DNA from: an uncultured Ruminococcus sp.
GTDB lineage: Bacteria; Bacillota; Clostridia; Oscillospirales; Ruminococcaceae
Direction of reading: 5' to 3'
DNA length: 36,768 bases
Assembly (NCBI GenBank): GCA_902780505.1
Contig: CACZFN010000021.1
Coordinates: forward strand, 1-36,768
Both the position numbers and the translations under genes were made by a program. Under the pieces are notes generated by a model that saw only the letters and a list, made by a program, of their open reading frames with translations, made no database searches and was not told where the DNA came from. Below are positions 1 to 7,273 of this stretch, one piece after another. Position 1 is the first letter of the stretch. Every line of letters starts with the position of its first letter.

Positions 1-99
1 AGCGGCAGGTACCGCATCACCACAAGCAAGTCAAACTGCGGCAGAACCCCCGTAGGGCTGTACGTCACGGGGTGGGTGAATAAGGGAGATATTAAGTAA
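1..99 (+). CDS. 3' end of a CDS, possibly a phage-type lysin or amidase C-terminal domain (partial)
   Basis: Frame 1 is open from the window edge and ends at TAA 97-99, giving about 32 residues. The pattern T-S-K-S-N-C-G-R-T-P-V-G-L-Y-V-T-G-W resembles the short C-terminal module of many phage and clostridial cell-wall amidases; this is recognised by eye only. A terminator hairpin follows five bases later, which supports a real gene end. The N-terminal and catalytic parts lie outside the window, so the enzyme class cannot be confirmed. Confidence 0.45.
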   Translation, partial: SGRYRITTSKSNCGRTPVGLYVTGWVNKGDIK

Positions 100-103
100 C
101 GAA

Positions 104-133
104 AAAGGGCTGTCTTTTAGAAGGCAGCCTTTT
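104..133 (+). terminator. Intrinsic terminator after the left-edge gene
   Basis: An 11-bp stem (104-114 with 123-133, two G-U pairs) around an 8-nt loop. The 3' arm ends in TTTT. It lies directly after the stop codon at 97-99. Confidence 0.6.
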
Positions 134-174
134 AAACATCATAAAATTTATGGTATTTTTATGGGATAAATTTT

Positions 175-200
175 AAAACCCGCCTAAATAGGCGGGTTTT
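175..200 (-). terminator. Terminator of the tRNA-Ala gene (bidirectional)
   Basis: A perfect 10-bp stem, AAAACCCGCC with GGCGGGTTTT, around TAAATA. Read on the minus strand it follows the tRNA 3' end at 208 and runs into TTTTAAAAT. Its symmetry allows it to work in both directions. Confidence 0.8.
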
Positions 201-207
201 AATGATT

Positions 208-283
208 TGGTGGAGCTAAGGGGAGTCGAACCCCTGACCTGTTACATGCGAAGCAACCGCTCTACCAACTGAGCTATAACCCC
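208..283 (-). tRNA. tRNA-Ala (anticodon CGC)
   Basis: The reverse complement folds into a complete 76-nt cloverleaf. The acceptor stem is GGGGTTA/TAGCTCC, the D arm GCTC/GAGC, the anticodon stem GTTGC/GTAAC with loop TTCGCAT, and the T arm AGGGG-TTCGACT-CCCCT. The 3' CCA is encoded at 208-210. Anticodon CGC (plus positions 248-250) reads GCG (alanine), and the acceptor has the G3-U70 pair that marks alanine tRNAs. A TATAAT on the minus strand at 306-311 is a plausible -10 element; I see no convincing -35. Confidence 0.95.
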
Positions 284-480
284 ATACTATTAATTCAACA
301 AGATTATTATACTACATATAGCCTCAAACTTTGTGAAATAACAGTTTACAAACAGTTAAATTAATTTGAAGCGGCAACTCCAAAAAAGCACCGGGGAAAT
401 AAGTGCGGCGGCGATAAGAAGCATTTGGTATTCTCAGCTTTATATGCGCCGCCGCCAATTGAATAAACAATAAAGAATAA

Positions 481-513
481 GGACACTTCTGCCGTGATAC
501 GGCAAAAGTGTCC
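481..513 (-). terminator. Terminator of the cohesin surface-protein gene
   Basis: A 15-bp stem with one mismatch (481-495 with 499-513) and a 3-nt loop, 50 bases past the minus-strand stop codon at 563. On the minus strand it is followed by TTATTCTTTATT, a T-rich tail. Confidence 0.75.
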
Positions 514-562
514 TTATAAATACCTCTCTATTGCGCCCGCGCTTATCATCAGCGCTTATATT

Positions 563-2311
563 TTACTTTTTATCGAACACAAACTTATTAAGAACAAGTG
601 CTGCGCCCGAATAAACGATCACGAGAGCACTTACAAGCATAAGTATCGTTCTTACAGTATCAACGCCATTTGAGCTATCGCCCGTCTGAGGGCTGCTGCC
701 TGCCTGTACAACTTCATCACCGAGAGTCTTTTCAACCTGCTCCGGGGTTACCTGTGCACTTGGCGTATTTTCTGGTTCTTCGGGTGCTGTACCCTCTGCG
801 CCGAGTGTATCACCTGCTGTAGGAACAGGCTGTGCCTGCTCTGCGGGTGGATCTTCGGGTTCCTCAACAGGTTGCTGTGCGGACTGTGGGGTTTCGTCCT
901 CTATGGGTGTCTGTTCAGGCTCATCCGACTTGGAAACGGGTGTTTCCTCGGGTTGCTCTGAAGGTTCTTCCTCGGGCTGTTCTTCGGGTTCTTCGGGTGA
1001 CAGAACAGGCTCGGGATCGGTTTGTTCATCAGCTGCCCCGAAGGGAGTGACCGAAACATTTTCGATAGTTATTTCAGAGCCGTCCTTTATATAATAGAAC
1101 TGCAGGGCTGCGCTGCCGTTTAGTGTTGAAAGGTCAACATTTTCAGCCACCCATGTATCACTGTCTTCGTCAGTAGTAGAGTTTTCAAAAGAAACCCACT
1201 GTCCGTCAGATGTACCGACGCCGATAGCGCCTGATATATTACCGCTTGTGGAAAGCTTTATCTCGATATCTGCAATGCCTGTCATTTCCCTTACATAATC
1301 GGCAATATTGAAGCAATACTGAACAGTTGATTCCGAATTAAAATCGCCGCCTGACTGGCTATAGGTAAAGAGAGTTTCTTCAATAGGTGCCGACTGTTCC
1401 TCCTGCTGCTCGTCTGCCGGTTCAGGCTCGGCGGGCTGTTCAACAGGTTCAGGCTCGGTTTCAGCAGAAGAAACAGAAGTAACTGCGGGGGCTTCGGTCA
1501 CCGCTTCCTGCGGCTGAGTTTCAGGCTGCTCAGCGGCTTTGGAAACTGTAGTAACAACTGTTGTTTCCTCAGGTTCTTCCATTGCGGGCTGCGGCTCAAC
1601 ATCTTCATACGACTGTTCGGTAACAGATTTTTTAGTAGTTGTCACTGCCTTAGTTGTCGTTGCCGCTTTGGCAGTTGTTGCCTTAGCTGTAGTAGTTGTC
1701 TTGGCTTTTGTTGTAGTCGCCTTAGTTGTTGTGGTAGTTGTTGTTGTAGTGGCAGTAGTCGTTGTGGTAGTTGTCTTTTTAGGCGAATTTACCTTTACTG
1801 CAACAGGGCTTGCCTGTGTAGGTACGGAATAATCAGCATTGACATAGCCGTTAGCGCCGTCTGCTATCATATTCTCAACATCTGCCCAGAAGCACAGAGA
1901 ACCGTCTGCACTGTCCTTTACATCAAATGTAAGAGTCGTAACCTGTGCGGCTTTCTTTACATTTGTGCCTGCCATATTGGCGCCTACAATCTTTACGACA
2001 CCATAGCCGGCTTCATAGTTTGTAACTACCGAAAATGCACTGCCTGATGAAAGATCATCATCAGGAACAAAAACATCAGCCATTTCGGGATCATAGTGAA
2101 CATTTATTGTAAAGCCCGCAGCACCTGTATCAGAAGGTGTATAATCAAGCGAAAGGGTTATACGGTCACCGGGTTTTACTTCATATGTATTTGGTGAAAG
2201 GCTCAGCTTATTGGCACTTGCCGCAGATATAACGGGGCCTAAAAGACTTGTTGCCATCAACACCGCAGTTGACACCGAAACAGCCGCCTTACTGACGAAA
2301 AGCTTTTTCAT
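563..2311 (-). CDS. Sortase-anchored surface protein with N-terminal cohesin domain
   Basis: This 582-residue secreted protein is probably fixed to the cell wall and presents a cohesin, the receptor module for dockerin-bearing enzymes. Seen: signal peptide 1-33; cohesin-like beta-sandwich about 35-173 (V-K-P-G-D near the start, A-G-F...Y-D-P after it); Thr/Lys/Ala tract about 178-228; Pro/Glu linker; a second beta-rich domain about 312-424 that could be carbohydrate-binding-like; a second Pro/Glu linker; then SPQTG at 540-544, a hydrophobic helix about 553-575 and the tail DKK. That C-terminus is a sorting signal with S in place of the usual L. The organisation recalls the anchoring scaffoldin ScaE of Ruminococcus flavefaciens, but with extra domains. 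AGGAGG lies 8 nt before the ATG. The neighbouring gene, divergently transcribed, encodes a dockerin protein. Confidence 0.88.
   Translation of the reverse strand: MKKLFVSKAAVSVSTAVLMATSLLGPVISAASANKLSLSPNTYEVKPGDRITLSLDYTPSDTGAAGFTINVHYDPEMADVFVPDDDLSSGSAFSVVTNYEAGYGVVKIVGANMAGTNVKKAAQVTTLTFDVKDSADGSLCFWADVENMIADGANGYVNADYSVPTQASPVAVKVNSPKKTTTTTTTATTTTTTTTTKATTTKAKTTTTAKATTAKAATTTKAVTTTKKSVTEQSYEDVEPQPAMEEPEETTVVTTVSKAAEQPETQPQEAVTEAPAVTSVSSAETEPEPVEQPAEPEPADEQQEEQSAPIEETLFTYSQSGGDFNSESTVQYCFNIADYVREMTGIADIEIKLSTSGNISGAIGVGTSDGQWVSFENSTTDEDSDTWVAENVDLSTLNGSAALQFYYIKDGSEITIENVSVTPFGAADEQTDPEPVLSPEEPEEQPEEEPSEQPEETPVSKSDEPEQTPIEDETPQSAQQPVEEPEDPPAEQAQPVPTAGDTLGAEGTAPEEPENTPSAQVTPEQVEKTLGDEVVQAGSSPQTGDSSNGVDTVRTILMLVSALVIVYSGAALVLNKFVFDKK
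1626..1790 (-). repeat. Low-complexity Thr/Lys/Ala codon tract
   Basis: This part of the cohesin gene encodes the Thr-rich linker, almost entirely ACN, AAN and GCN codons. It is a replication-slippage-prone coding repeat, so its length may vary between strains. Such tracts are usual between modules of ruminococcal surface proteins. Confidence 0.8.
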
Positions 2312-2519
2312 TGTCTTGTCCTCCTTAAAGCTTTGGTTGGCTTCGATAGAATGAAGGGCGGGGAGGTTTGTTTTTATATACCCTGCCCTTTCATCCGCAC
2401 CGAAATTTTTACACAGAAAAAGTGATGATTTTTTTGTACTGAAGCTGAAAGCACAGACTTATAATTCACCGCTTTTCCCCCGAATTTACCGATATTTCTC
2501 AGCTTATTCGGCAAGACAT

Positions 2520-2548
2520 ATTATAACAAATGATTACAAAAAAATCCA
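2520..2548 (-). promoter_or_regulatory. Candidate promoter for the cohesin gene
   Basis: Minus-strand TATAAT at 2520-2525 preceded by TGT, an extended -10. The hexamer 17 bases upstream (TGGATT) is a poor -35, so this assignment is weak. Confidence 0.4.
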
Positions 2549-2729
2549 CTGTTAATTCACACAAAAAACTGTCCGAAATTTTGGTTATTATTCGTTATGT
2601 GACAAGTGCCGACTAAATATCGGATATTTTTCATGCAGCAGGCACTAAATGTAGTCGTATCCCCCAAAAGCGCCCTTGATTTTTGGAATATGCGTTCTAA
2701 TGTAAACTTTTTGTTAACAAAAGTGAGGG

Positions 2730-2758
2730 TTGACAAACCAATTTTTTGGTCTTATAAT
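2730..2758 (+). promoter_or_regulatory. Perfect sigma-A type promoter for the dockerin autolysin
   Basis: TTGACA at 2730-2735, 17-bp spacer, TATAAT at 2753-2758, matching the housekeeping consensus exactly. Transcription should begin near 2765, which rules out in-frame starts further upstream and leaves the ATG at 2777 or the TTG at 2807. Confidence 0.85.
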
Positions 2759-2806
2759 ATAAACTACACACAAAAAATGGTCATTTCTGTAAGGAAGGTG
2801 AGGGGC

Positions 2807-4606
2807 TTGAAGCTTATTAAACGCGCTGTCAGCAGCATTACTGCCTGTATGCTTGCACTTTGCATGATGCAGGGGGCAGTATTAAGCACATCGGCAGCAA
2901 AAACAGGTACAGTAAGTGCAGACGTGCTTAATGTCAGAAGCGGCGCAGGCACAGGCTTCCCGATCCTGACGACAATTAAAGAGGGACAGACGGTCACGAT
3001 CAGCGGTGAGGATTACGATCAGACCGGGCTTAAATGGTACAAGATAACCACAGGCGGAAAAACCGGCTATGTAAGTTCATGGTACATAGATCTTGACGAC
3101 ACATCAAGTACAGGCACGACACAAGGCAGCACAACTAAGACAACTACTGCCACAACAACAGTATCGGCAGACAAGGACTTTGAGAGTTATATGACGCAGC
3201 AGGGATTTCCCGACAGCTACAAGCCCATGCTCAGAGAGCTGCACGCCAGGCACCCGAGTTGGATATTCAAGGCGCAGCAGCTCGGCATTGAGTGGAAAGA
3301 TGCACTCAATGAGCAGCTTGTGATAGGCAGGAGTCTTGTGCCGTCATACGCACTTACTTCGTGGAAATCAATGGAGAAGGGCGCTTATGATTTTTCGGGC
3401 GGGTACTGGTACGGGCTTGACGGCAGCTGGGTAGCAGCTTCGCCGCAGGTAGTGAAATACTACATGGATCCGAGAAACTTCCTTGATGACACTTACATAT
3501 TCATGTTTGAAAACCTTTCCTACAACAAAAAAGTACACAACATTGACGGTGTAAGGGCAATACTTTCAGACACCTTTATGAAAGGCAGTTTTACAGCCCC
3601 TGACACCGGTGTGACATACTCCTATGCGCAGACATTTATGGACGCTGCGGCGCAGTCCGGGGTTTCGCCATACCATCTGGCGGCAAGATGCAGAAACGAG
3701 CAGGGCGTGTGGGGCGCACCGCAGTCACTCGGAACGACACCCGGTTATGAAGGGTACTTCAACTTCTTTGATGTAATGGCATATGCGACATCGACACTGA
3801 GTGCGGAGCAGATGGGCTGCAAATACGCTATGACAACGAACCCGACTTATCTGCTTCCATGGACAAACCAGTACAAGTCGATAGTAGGCGGTTCGATATT
3901 CCTGGGAACAGGCTACATAACCAAAGGGCAGGACACACTGTATTTACAGAAATTTGATGTCGTTGACGGCGGCAACGGGTATTACTACCACCAATACATG
4001 ACCTGCATATTCGGGCAGGCAAATGAAGCGGTATCTTTATGCAATGCATATTCTGATGCGGTAAAGGCATCTGCACTGGAATTCAAGATACCCGTATACG
4101 AAAATATGCCGCAAAAGCTTTGCCCCGAGCCTACAAGTGACGGCGACAACAACAATTATTTAAAGAGCCTTAGTGTCAGCGGCTACAATATATCGCCCGC
4201 ATTTGACCAGTTCACACAGAAATACACGCTGACTGTTGCACAGGATGTTTCAAGCATAAAGGTAAATGCAAAGGCGCTCGGTGCAAATGCAAAGGTATCG
4301 GGAAGCGGCAGCAAGGCTCTCGAATACGGCAAGAACACAATAAAGGTAACAGTTACCGCAGCAAGCGGCGAAAAGCGCACATACACACTAACGGTAACAA
4401 GAAAAGGCAGCGGCACCACACAAACCGTAAAGGGCGACGCTGACGGCAACGGGAGGCTTACGCTTGTTGACGCACTGACGATCATGAAATATTCAACAGG
4501 CAAGATAAAACTCAGCAGCACAGCCCAAAAAGCCGCTGACTACAACGGCGACGGTATAGTGAATGTGGTCGATGCACTTTCAATTATGAAAAAACTCAGT
4601 GAATAA
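2807..4606 (+). CDS. Secreted SH3b / glucosaminidase-like / cadherin-like / dockerin protein
   Basis: A 599-residue putative peptidoglycan hydrolase carrying a dockerin. The start is TTG 2807, 8 nt after AGGAAGG and after the promoter; an in-frame ATG at 2777 has no ribosome site. Seen from the TTG: signal peptide 1-30; SH3b domain about 33-92 (VLNVRSGAG near its start, ending GYVSSWYID); Thr-rich linker about 96-118; a LytG/Lyt_D-like glucosaminidase region about 120-420 with ARCRNEQG, whose Glu sits where the family's catalytic acid is expected; a cadherin-like beta-sandwich about 460-545 (L-S-V-S-G-Y...Y-T-L-T-V); and a C-terminal type I dockerin with two calcium loops, DADGNGRLTLVDAL and DYNGDGIVNVVDAL. 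It probably trims or remodels cell wall while held to a surface cohesin; the cohesin protein next door is the obvious candidate partner. Confidence 0.9.
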   Translation: MKLIKRAVSSITACMLALCMMQGAVLSTSAAKTGTVSADVLNVRSGAGTGFPILTTIKEGQTVTISGEDYDQTGLKWYKITTGGKTGYVSSWYIDLDDTSSTGTTQGSTTKTTTATTTVSADKDFESYMTQQGFPDSYKPMLRELHARHPSWIFKAQQLGIEWKDALNEQLVIGRSLVPSYALTSWKSMEKGAYDFSGGYWYGLDGSWVAASPQVVKYYMDPRNFLDDTYIFMFENLSYNKKVHNIDGVRAILSDTFMKGSFTAPDTGVTYSYAQTFMDAAAQSGVSPYHLAARCRNEQGVWGAPQSLGTTPGYEGYFNFFDVMAYATSTLSAEQMGCKYAMTTNPTYLLPWTNQYKSIVGGSIFLGTGYITKGQDTLYLQKFDVVDGGNGYYYHQYMTCIFGQANEAVSLCNAYSDAVKASALEFKIPVYENMPQKLCPEPTSDGDNNNYLKSLSVSGYNISPAFDQFTQKYTLTVAQDVSSIKVNAKALGANAKVSGSGSKALEYGKNTIKVTVTAASGEKRTYTLTVTRKGSGTTQTVKGDADGNGRLTLVDALTIMKYSTGKIKLSSTAQKAADYNGDGIVNVVDALSIMKKLSE

Positions 4607-4622
4607 ACAGTTTACGTATTTT

Positions 4623-4670
4623 ATCCGGAAAAGCTCTCCCGAAAAAGAGTTCTTTTCCGGATTTCTTTCC
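4623..4670 (+). terminator. Terminator of the dockerin gene
   Basis: An 11-bp stem ATCCGGAAAAG (4623-4633) with CTTTTCCGGAT (4652-4662), a short inner CTC/GAG pairing, and a TTCTTTCC tail, 17 bases past the stop codon. Confidence 0.75.
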
Positions 4671-4682
4671 TAAAGCTTTTGA

Positions 4683-4762
4683 CATTTACCCCCTGAAGGG
4701 CAACCTTCAGGGGGTAAATGCAATACCGCACAAAGAGCGCTTTACGGCGTTGTGCGGTATTG
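4683..4762. repeat. Two abutting perfect stem-loops
   Basis: The first has a 17-bp perfect stem (4683-4699 with 4704-4720) closed by a GCAA tetraloop of the GNRA type. The second begins on the next base, with a 13-bp perfect stem (4721-4733 with 4750-4762). They lie between two convergent genes that both end nearby. Neither is followed by a T-run on either strand, so they are not standard intrinsic terminators. Confidence 0.75.
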
Positions 4763-4869
4763 CCTGAATAATCAGAGATCTTCGTAAAGGGGGGTTTTTG
4801 AAAAACACCCTCTGTTAAAATTCCGAACCTACTGTTTTCTATGAAACAACTATACTTGCTGAATACATC

Positions 4870-5796
4870 TTACTGCCCTGCATTTTGTTCAAGGCTCTTT
4901 TTAAGTTCGGCTATATAAACCTCCCCTATCTCGCTGAGTGCTCCGTTTTTCTTGCGTATGAAGCCTATCTCCATAATACTGTTGGGGTTTTCGGTATCCT
5001 CACGGAAGGGCACTACCCTGTAATCATCACCGCCAAGTTCCTTGCAGAGTATCCCCGAGCATAATGTATAGCCGTGCAGCTGCTGCATCATCTCGCCCAT
5101 AGCGGCGCGGTCTGTTGCCTTTATCATTCTGGGGTAGATGTTCTCGCTAAGTATCTCCTCAGCGTAGAGATAGCCGTCTTTTCCGTTTTGCTCAAAGGAA
5201 AGGCATGGGTAGGGTTCGAGCTGTTCCAGGCTGATAGAAGGTTCATTTGCAAGCGGGTGGCCTTTCCACAAATACACATACGCCTTGCAGCGGATAAGTT
5301 CGGTAAAGCTAAGCTCGTTTTCTTCAAGCTGCTTTTCTATCGGCTTTCGGTTATAATTTGAGATATACAGCACACCTATCTCGCTGCGCATATTTGCAAC
5401 ATCACGGATAATGTCAAGCGTTTCGGTTTCACGCACAGCAAACTCAAATTCAAGGGTGTTGTATTTTTTTACAGTCTGTATAAAAGCGCTTACCGCGAAG
5501 GAATAATGCTGCGTCGAAACACCAAACCGGCGCTTTTTTTCGTGATTTATGTATTTATCTTCTATCAGTTCATACTGCCTTAGCAGCTGGCCTGCACTTT
5601 GCAGGAATTCAAGCCCCTCGGCGGTGGGAACTGCCCCTTTGTGAGTTCTTATAAAGACCTCAAATGCAAGTTCCTTCTCAAGTTCCCTGACAGCGCTTGT
5701 CAAAGCAGGCTGAGATGTGCCGCACTTTTCCGCCGCCTTGTTCATTGAGCCGCACTCTGATATAGCAACGGCATAGCTTATCTGTTGTAACGTCAT
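4870..5796 (-). CDS. LysR-type transcriptional regulator
   Basis: A 308-residue protein of typical LysR length. Residues 1-60 form the winged helix-turn-helix (SMNKAAEKCGTSQPALTSAV, then a linker helix), and the remainder is the two-lobed effector-binding domain. The minus-strand ATG has AGGGGTAGGA upstream. It is divergent from the ABC operon starting at 6215, the classical position for a LysR regulator of its neighbour. Its own promoter is at 5829-5857. Four TGATAAC-type sites in the shared intergenic region are candidate binding sites. The effector is unknown; I infer it is related to the transported ligand. Confidence 0.9.
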   Translation of the reverse strand: MTLQQISYAVAISECGSMNKAAEKCGTSQPALTSAVRELEKELAFEVFIRTHKGAVPTAEGLEFLQSAGQLLRQYELIEDKYINHEKKRRFGVSTQHYSFAVSAFIQTVKKYNTLEFEFAVRETETLDIIRDVANMRSEIGVLYISNYNRKPIEKQLEENELSFTELIRCKAYVYLWKGHPLANEPSISLEQLEPYPCLSFEQNGKDGYLYAEEILSENIYPRMIKATDRAAMGEMMQQLHGYTLCSGILCKELGGDDYRVVPFREDTENPNSIMEIGFIRKKNGALSEIGEVYIAELKKSLEQNAGQ

Positions 5797-5828
5797 TTAT
5801 TCCTACCCCTTTACTATGGATTGTAACA

Positions 5829-5857
5829 ATGATACCACATATAAGCCGTTTTGTCAA
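5829..5857 (-). promoter_or_regulatory. Promoter of the LysR-type regulator
   Basis: On the minus strand, TTGACA (5852-5857), 17-bp spacer, TATCAT (5829-5834) with TGG just before the -10. Eleven of twelve hexamer bases match the consensus. Confidence 0.75.
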
Positions 5858-5882
5858 TACACAGTGATATATATAATCATTA

Positions 5883-6130
5883 TTGATAACTATAAATATT
5901 ATTTATATAAAGACATAGATTTGATAACGATATCTTATATGCCGCCTTAGATCCTGCCGGATTTTTGGCGGTATTTGTTTTTTTATTTCCGCAAACGGCG
6001 CAAACGCGCAATGACAGCGTTATCATATTTCAGCCTGAGATCGCCGCTGTCAGAGTGCTTTATTTAAAGGCTTTATCCAAAAAGCCATAAAACAGGTGTT
6101 TTTCGGTTTGCTTTTCTGCTAACGTTATCA
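5883..6130. promoter_or_regulatory. Four TGATAAC/GTTATCA sites: candidate LysR-type operators
   Basis: TTGATAAC occurs at 5883-5890 and 5931-5938, and CGTTATCA at 6018-6025 and 6123-6130. Read toward each promoter, every copy has the form GTTATCA, two facing each gene. The outer copies lie just upstream of the LysR -35 and the operon -35. I see no gene in 5797-6214, only these sites and the two promoters. Confidence 0.5.
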
Positions 6131-6137
6131 CACATTT

Positions 6138-6167
6138 TTGTTGACCTTTAAGCGTTTTTGGTATAAA
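6138..6167 (+). promoter_or_regulatory. Promoter of the ABC transporter operon
   Basis: The -10 is TATAAA (6162-6167). The -35 is either TTGTTG (6138-6143, spacer 18) or TTGACC (6141-6146, spacer 15). Neither is optimal, as expected for an activator-dependent promoter. A CGTTATCA site ends 7 bases upstream of it. Confidence 0.55.
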
Positions 6168-6214
6168 CTCAAATCATCGCAGAAAACATCTGCACAATAA
6201 AGGAGGTAAACAAA

Positions 6215-7273
6215 ATGAAAAGAAAAAAATTATTATCGCTTACACTTGCATTTGTTTTAGGTGCAAACATTCTGACAGCCTGCTCGGTAAGTGAAGCAGG
6301 CAGCGGCGACGGCGCAGCTACGGCAGCAAATAATGTAAGAAGCGACTACAAATACGGCAAGATAGACATTCCCGGCAAGGACGGCGCGCTTTGCGGCGCA
6401 CCAATTTATATTGCTTATGAAAACGGCTATTTTGCAGACGAGGGCTTTGATGTCAACCTTATATCAGCCGATTTTGAAACAAGGAAGATAGGACTCAATA
6501 ACGGCTCTATCCCGATAGTGAACGGCGACTTTCAGTTCTTTCCATCTATTGAAAACGGGATCGATGTCAAGGTGGTAGACGGTCTGCATGAGGGATGTAT
6601 AAAGTTTGCAGTCCGCCCCGATTCGGATATCAGCACAGTTGAAGACTTAAAAGGCAAAAAAATAGGCGTTGACGAGATAGGCGGCACACCCCATCAGGTA
6701 GCATCATTATGGCTTGAAAATGCGGGTATTTCCGCAGATCCGTCAGCAGGTGAGGTGACATTCCTTCCCTACTCTGACGGCAATCTTGAATTTGAAGCAC
6801 TTGCAAACGGTGAAATAGATGCAGCGGCGCTCTGGGATCCGCTTGGCTCTATCCACGAAAAGGCAGGAGATGTGAAAATAATCTTCGATCTCGGAAAAGA
6901 TCCTTATTTTGAAAACCATTTCTGCTGCTTTTTATATGCATCTTCAAAAGTGCTCAATGAAGATCCCGGGGAAGTTGCAGCACTTCTCAGAGCTTACCGC
7001 AAGGCGCAGGAGTGGATATATGAACACCCCGAAGAAGCAGTAGACATAATCATAAACAAAAACTATGCATCAATAGAAGATAAGGAGCTTGCAGTCGAGC
7101 TTATAAAGAGCTACGGCTTCCCGTCGGCAGCAGAGCATGACGAAAACTGGGACAGCCACGTTGAATCTGACGTTAAGTATTTTGTTGACGGGCTTGCAAA
7201 GATCGGGTATCTCAAAAGCGATCCCGATCAGTTTGCAAAGGATATTTATAGGAAAGTTGAGGTAGAAAAGTGA
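6215..7273 (+). CDS. ABC importer substrate-binding lipoprotein, NMT1/SsuA-like
   Basis: A 352-residue extracellular binding protein. The signal peptide ends in an LTAC lipobox with Cys23 as the lipidation site, then a short Gly/Ala/Ser linker and a type II periplasmic-binding fold of the NMT1/THI5/SsuA class (APIYIAYENGYFADEGFDV near the start, VEDLKGKKIGV, then NGEIDAAALWDP). It captures a small ligand and delivers it to the permease encoded next. This family binds thiamine precursors, sulfonates, nitrate or bicarbonate, and the ligand here cannot be told from sequence. AGGAGG stands 8 nt before the ATG. It is the first gene of a seven-gene operon; the stop overlaps the next start by 4 nt. 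Confidence 0.88.
   Translation: MKRKKLLSLTLAFVLGANILTACSVSEAGSGDGAATAANNVRSDYKYGKIDIPGKDGALCGAPIYIAYENGYFADEGFDVNLISADFETRKIGLNNGSIPIVNGDFQFFPSIENGIDVKVVDGLHEGCIKFAVRPDSDISTVEDLKGKKIGVDEIGGTPHQVASLWLENAGISADPSAGEVTFLPYSDGNLEFEALANGEIDAAALWDPLGSIHEKAGDVKIIFDLGKDPYFENHFCCFLYASSKVLNEDPGEVAALLRAYRKAQEWIYEHPEEAVDIIINKNYASIEDKELAVELIKSYGFPSAAEHDENWDSHVESDVKYFVDGLAKIGYLKSDPDQFAKDIYRKVEVEK

Larger units (their letters stand above)
2312..2806. other. 495-bp divergent intergenic region between the cohesin and dockerin genes
   Basis: AT-rich, and I see no gene in it. It holds a perfect plus-strand promoter at 2730-2758 and a weaker minus-strand candidate near 2520-2548. The latter would give the cohesin gene a leader of about 200 nt. 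I found no recognisable riboswitch or strong hairpin. Confidence 0.6.

Noticed and set aside
405-455. GC-rich inverted repeat (9 bp, 33-nt loop) between the tRNA and the cohesin gene terminator
   Set aside because: The stem is short and built of simple GCG/GGC steps. It has no T-run or gene context, so I assign no function.
1626-1790. Possible tandem or CRISPR-like repeat
   Set aside because: There are no constant repeat units separated by unique spacers; it is a coding low-complexity linker.
1539-1832. Valine-rich frame opposite the Thr tract of the cohesin gene
   Set aside because: It is the mirror of the repetitive Thr codons, not a gene.
2606-2806. Upstream extension of the dockerin autolysin to an ATG at 2606
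   Set aside because: It lies before the perfect promoter, has no ribosome site and would bury the signal peptide.
4788-4815. G/T-rich hairpin as a terminator for the LysR gene
   Set aside because: The pairing is imperfect and no T-run follows on the minus strand.
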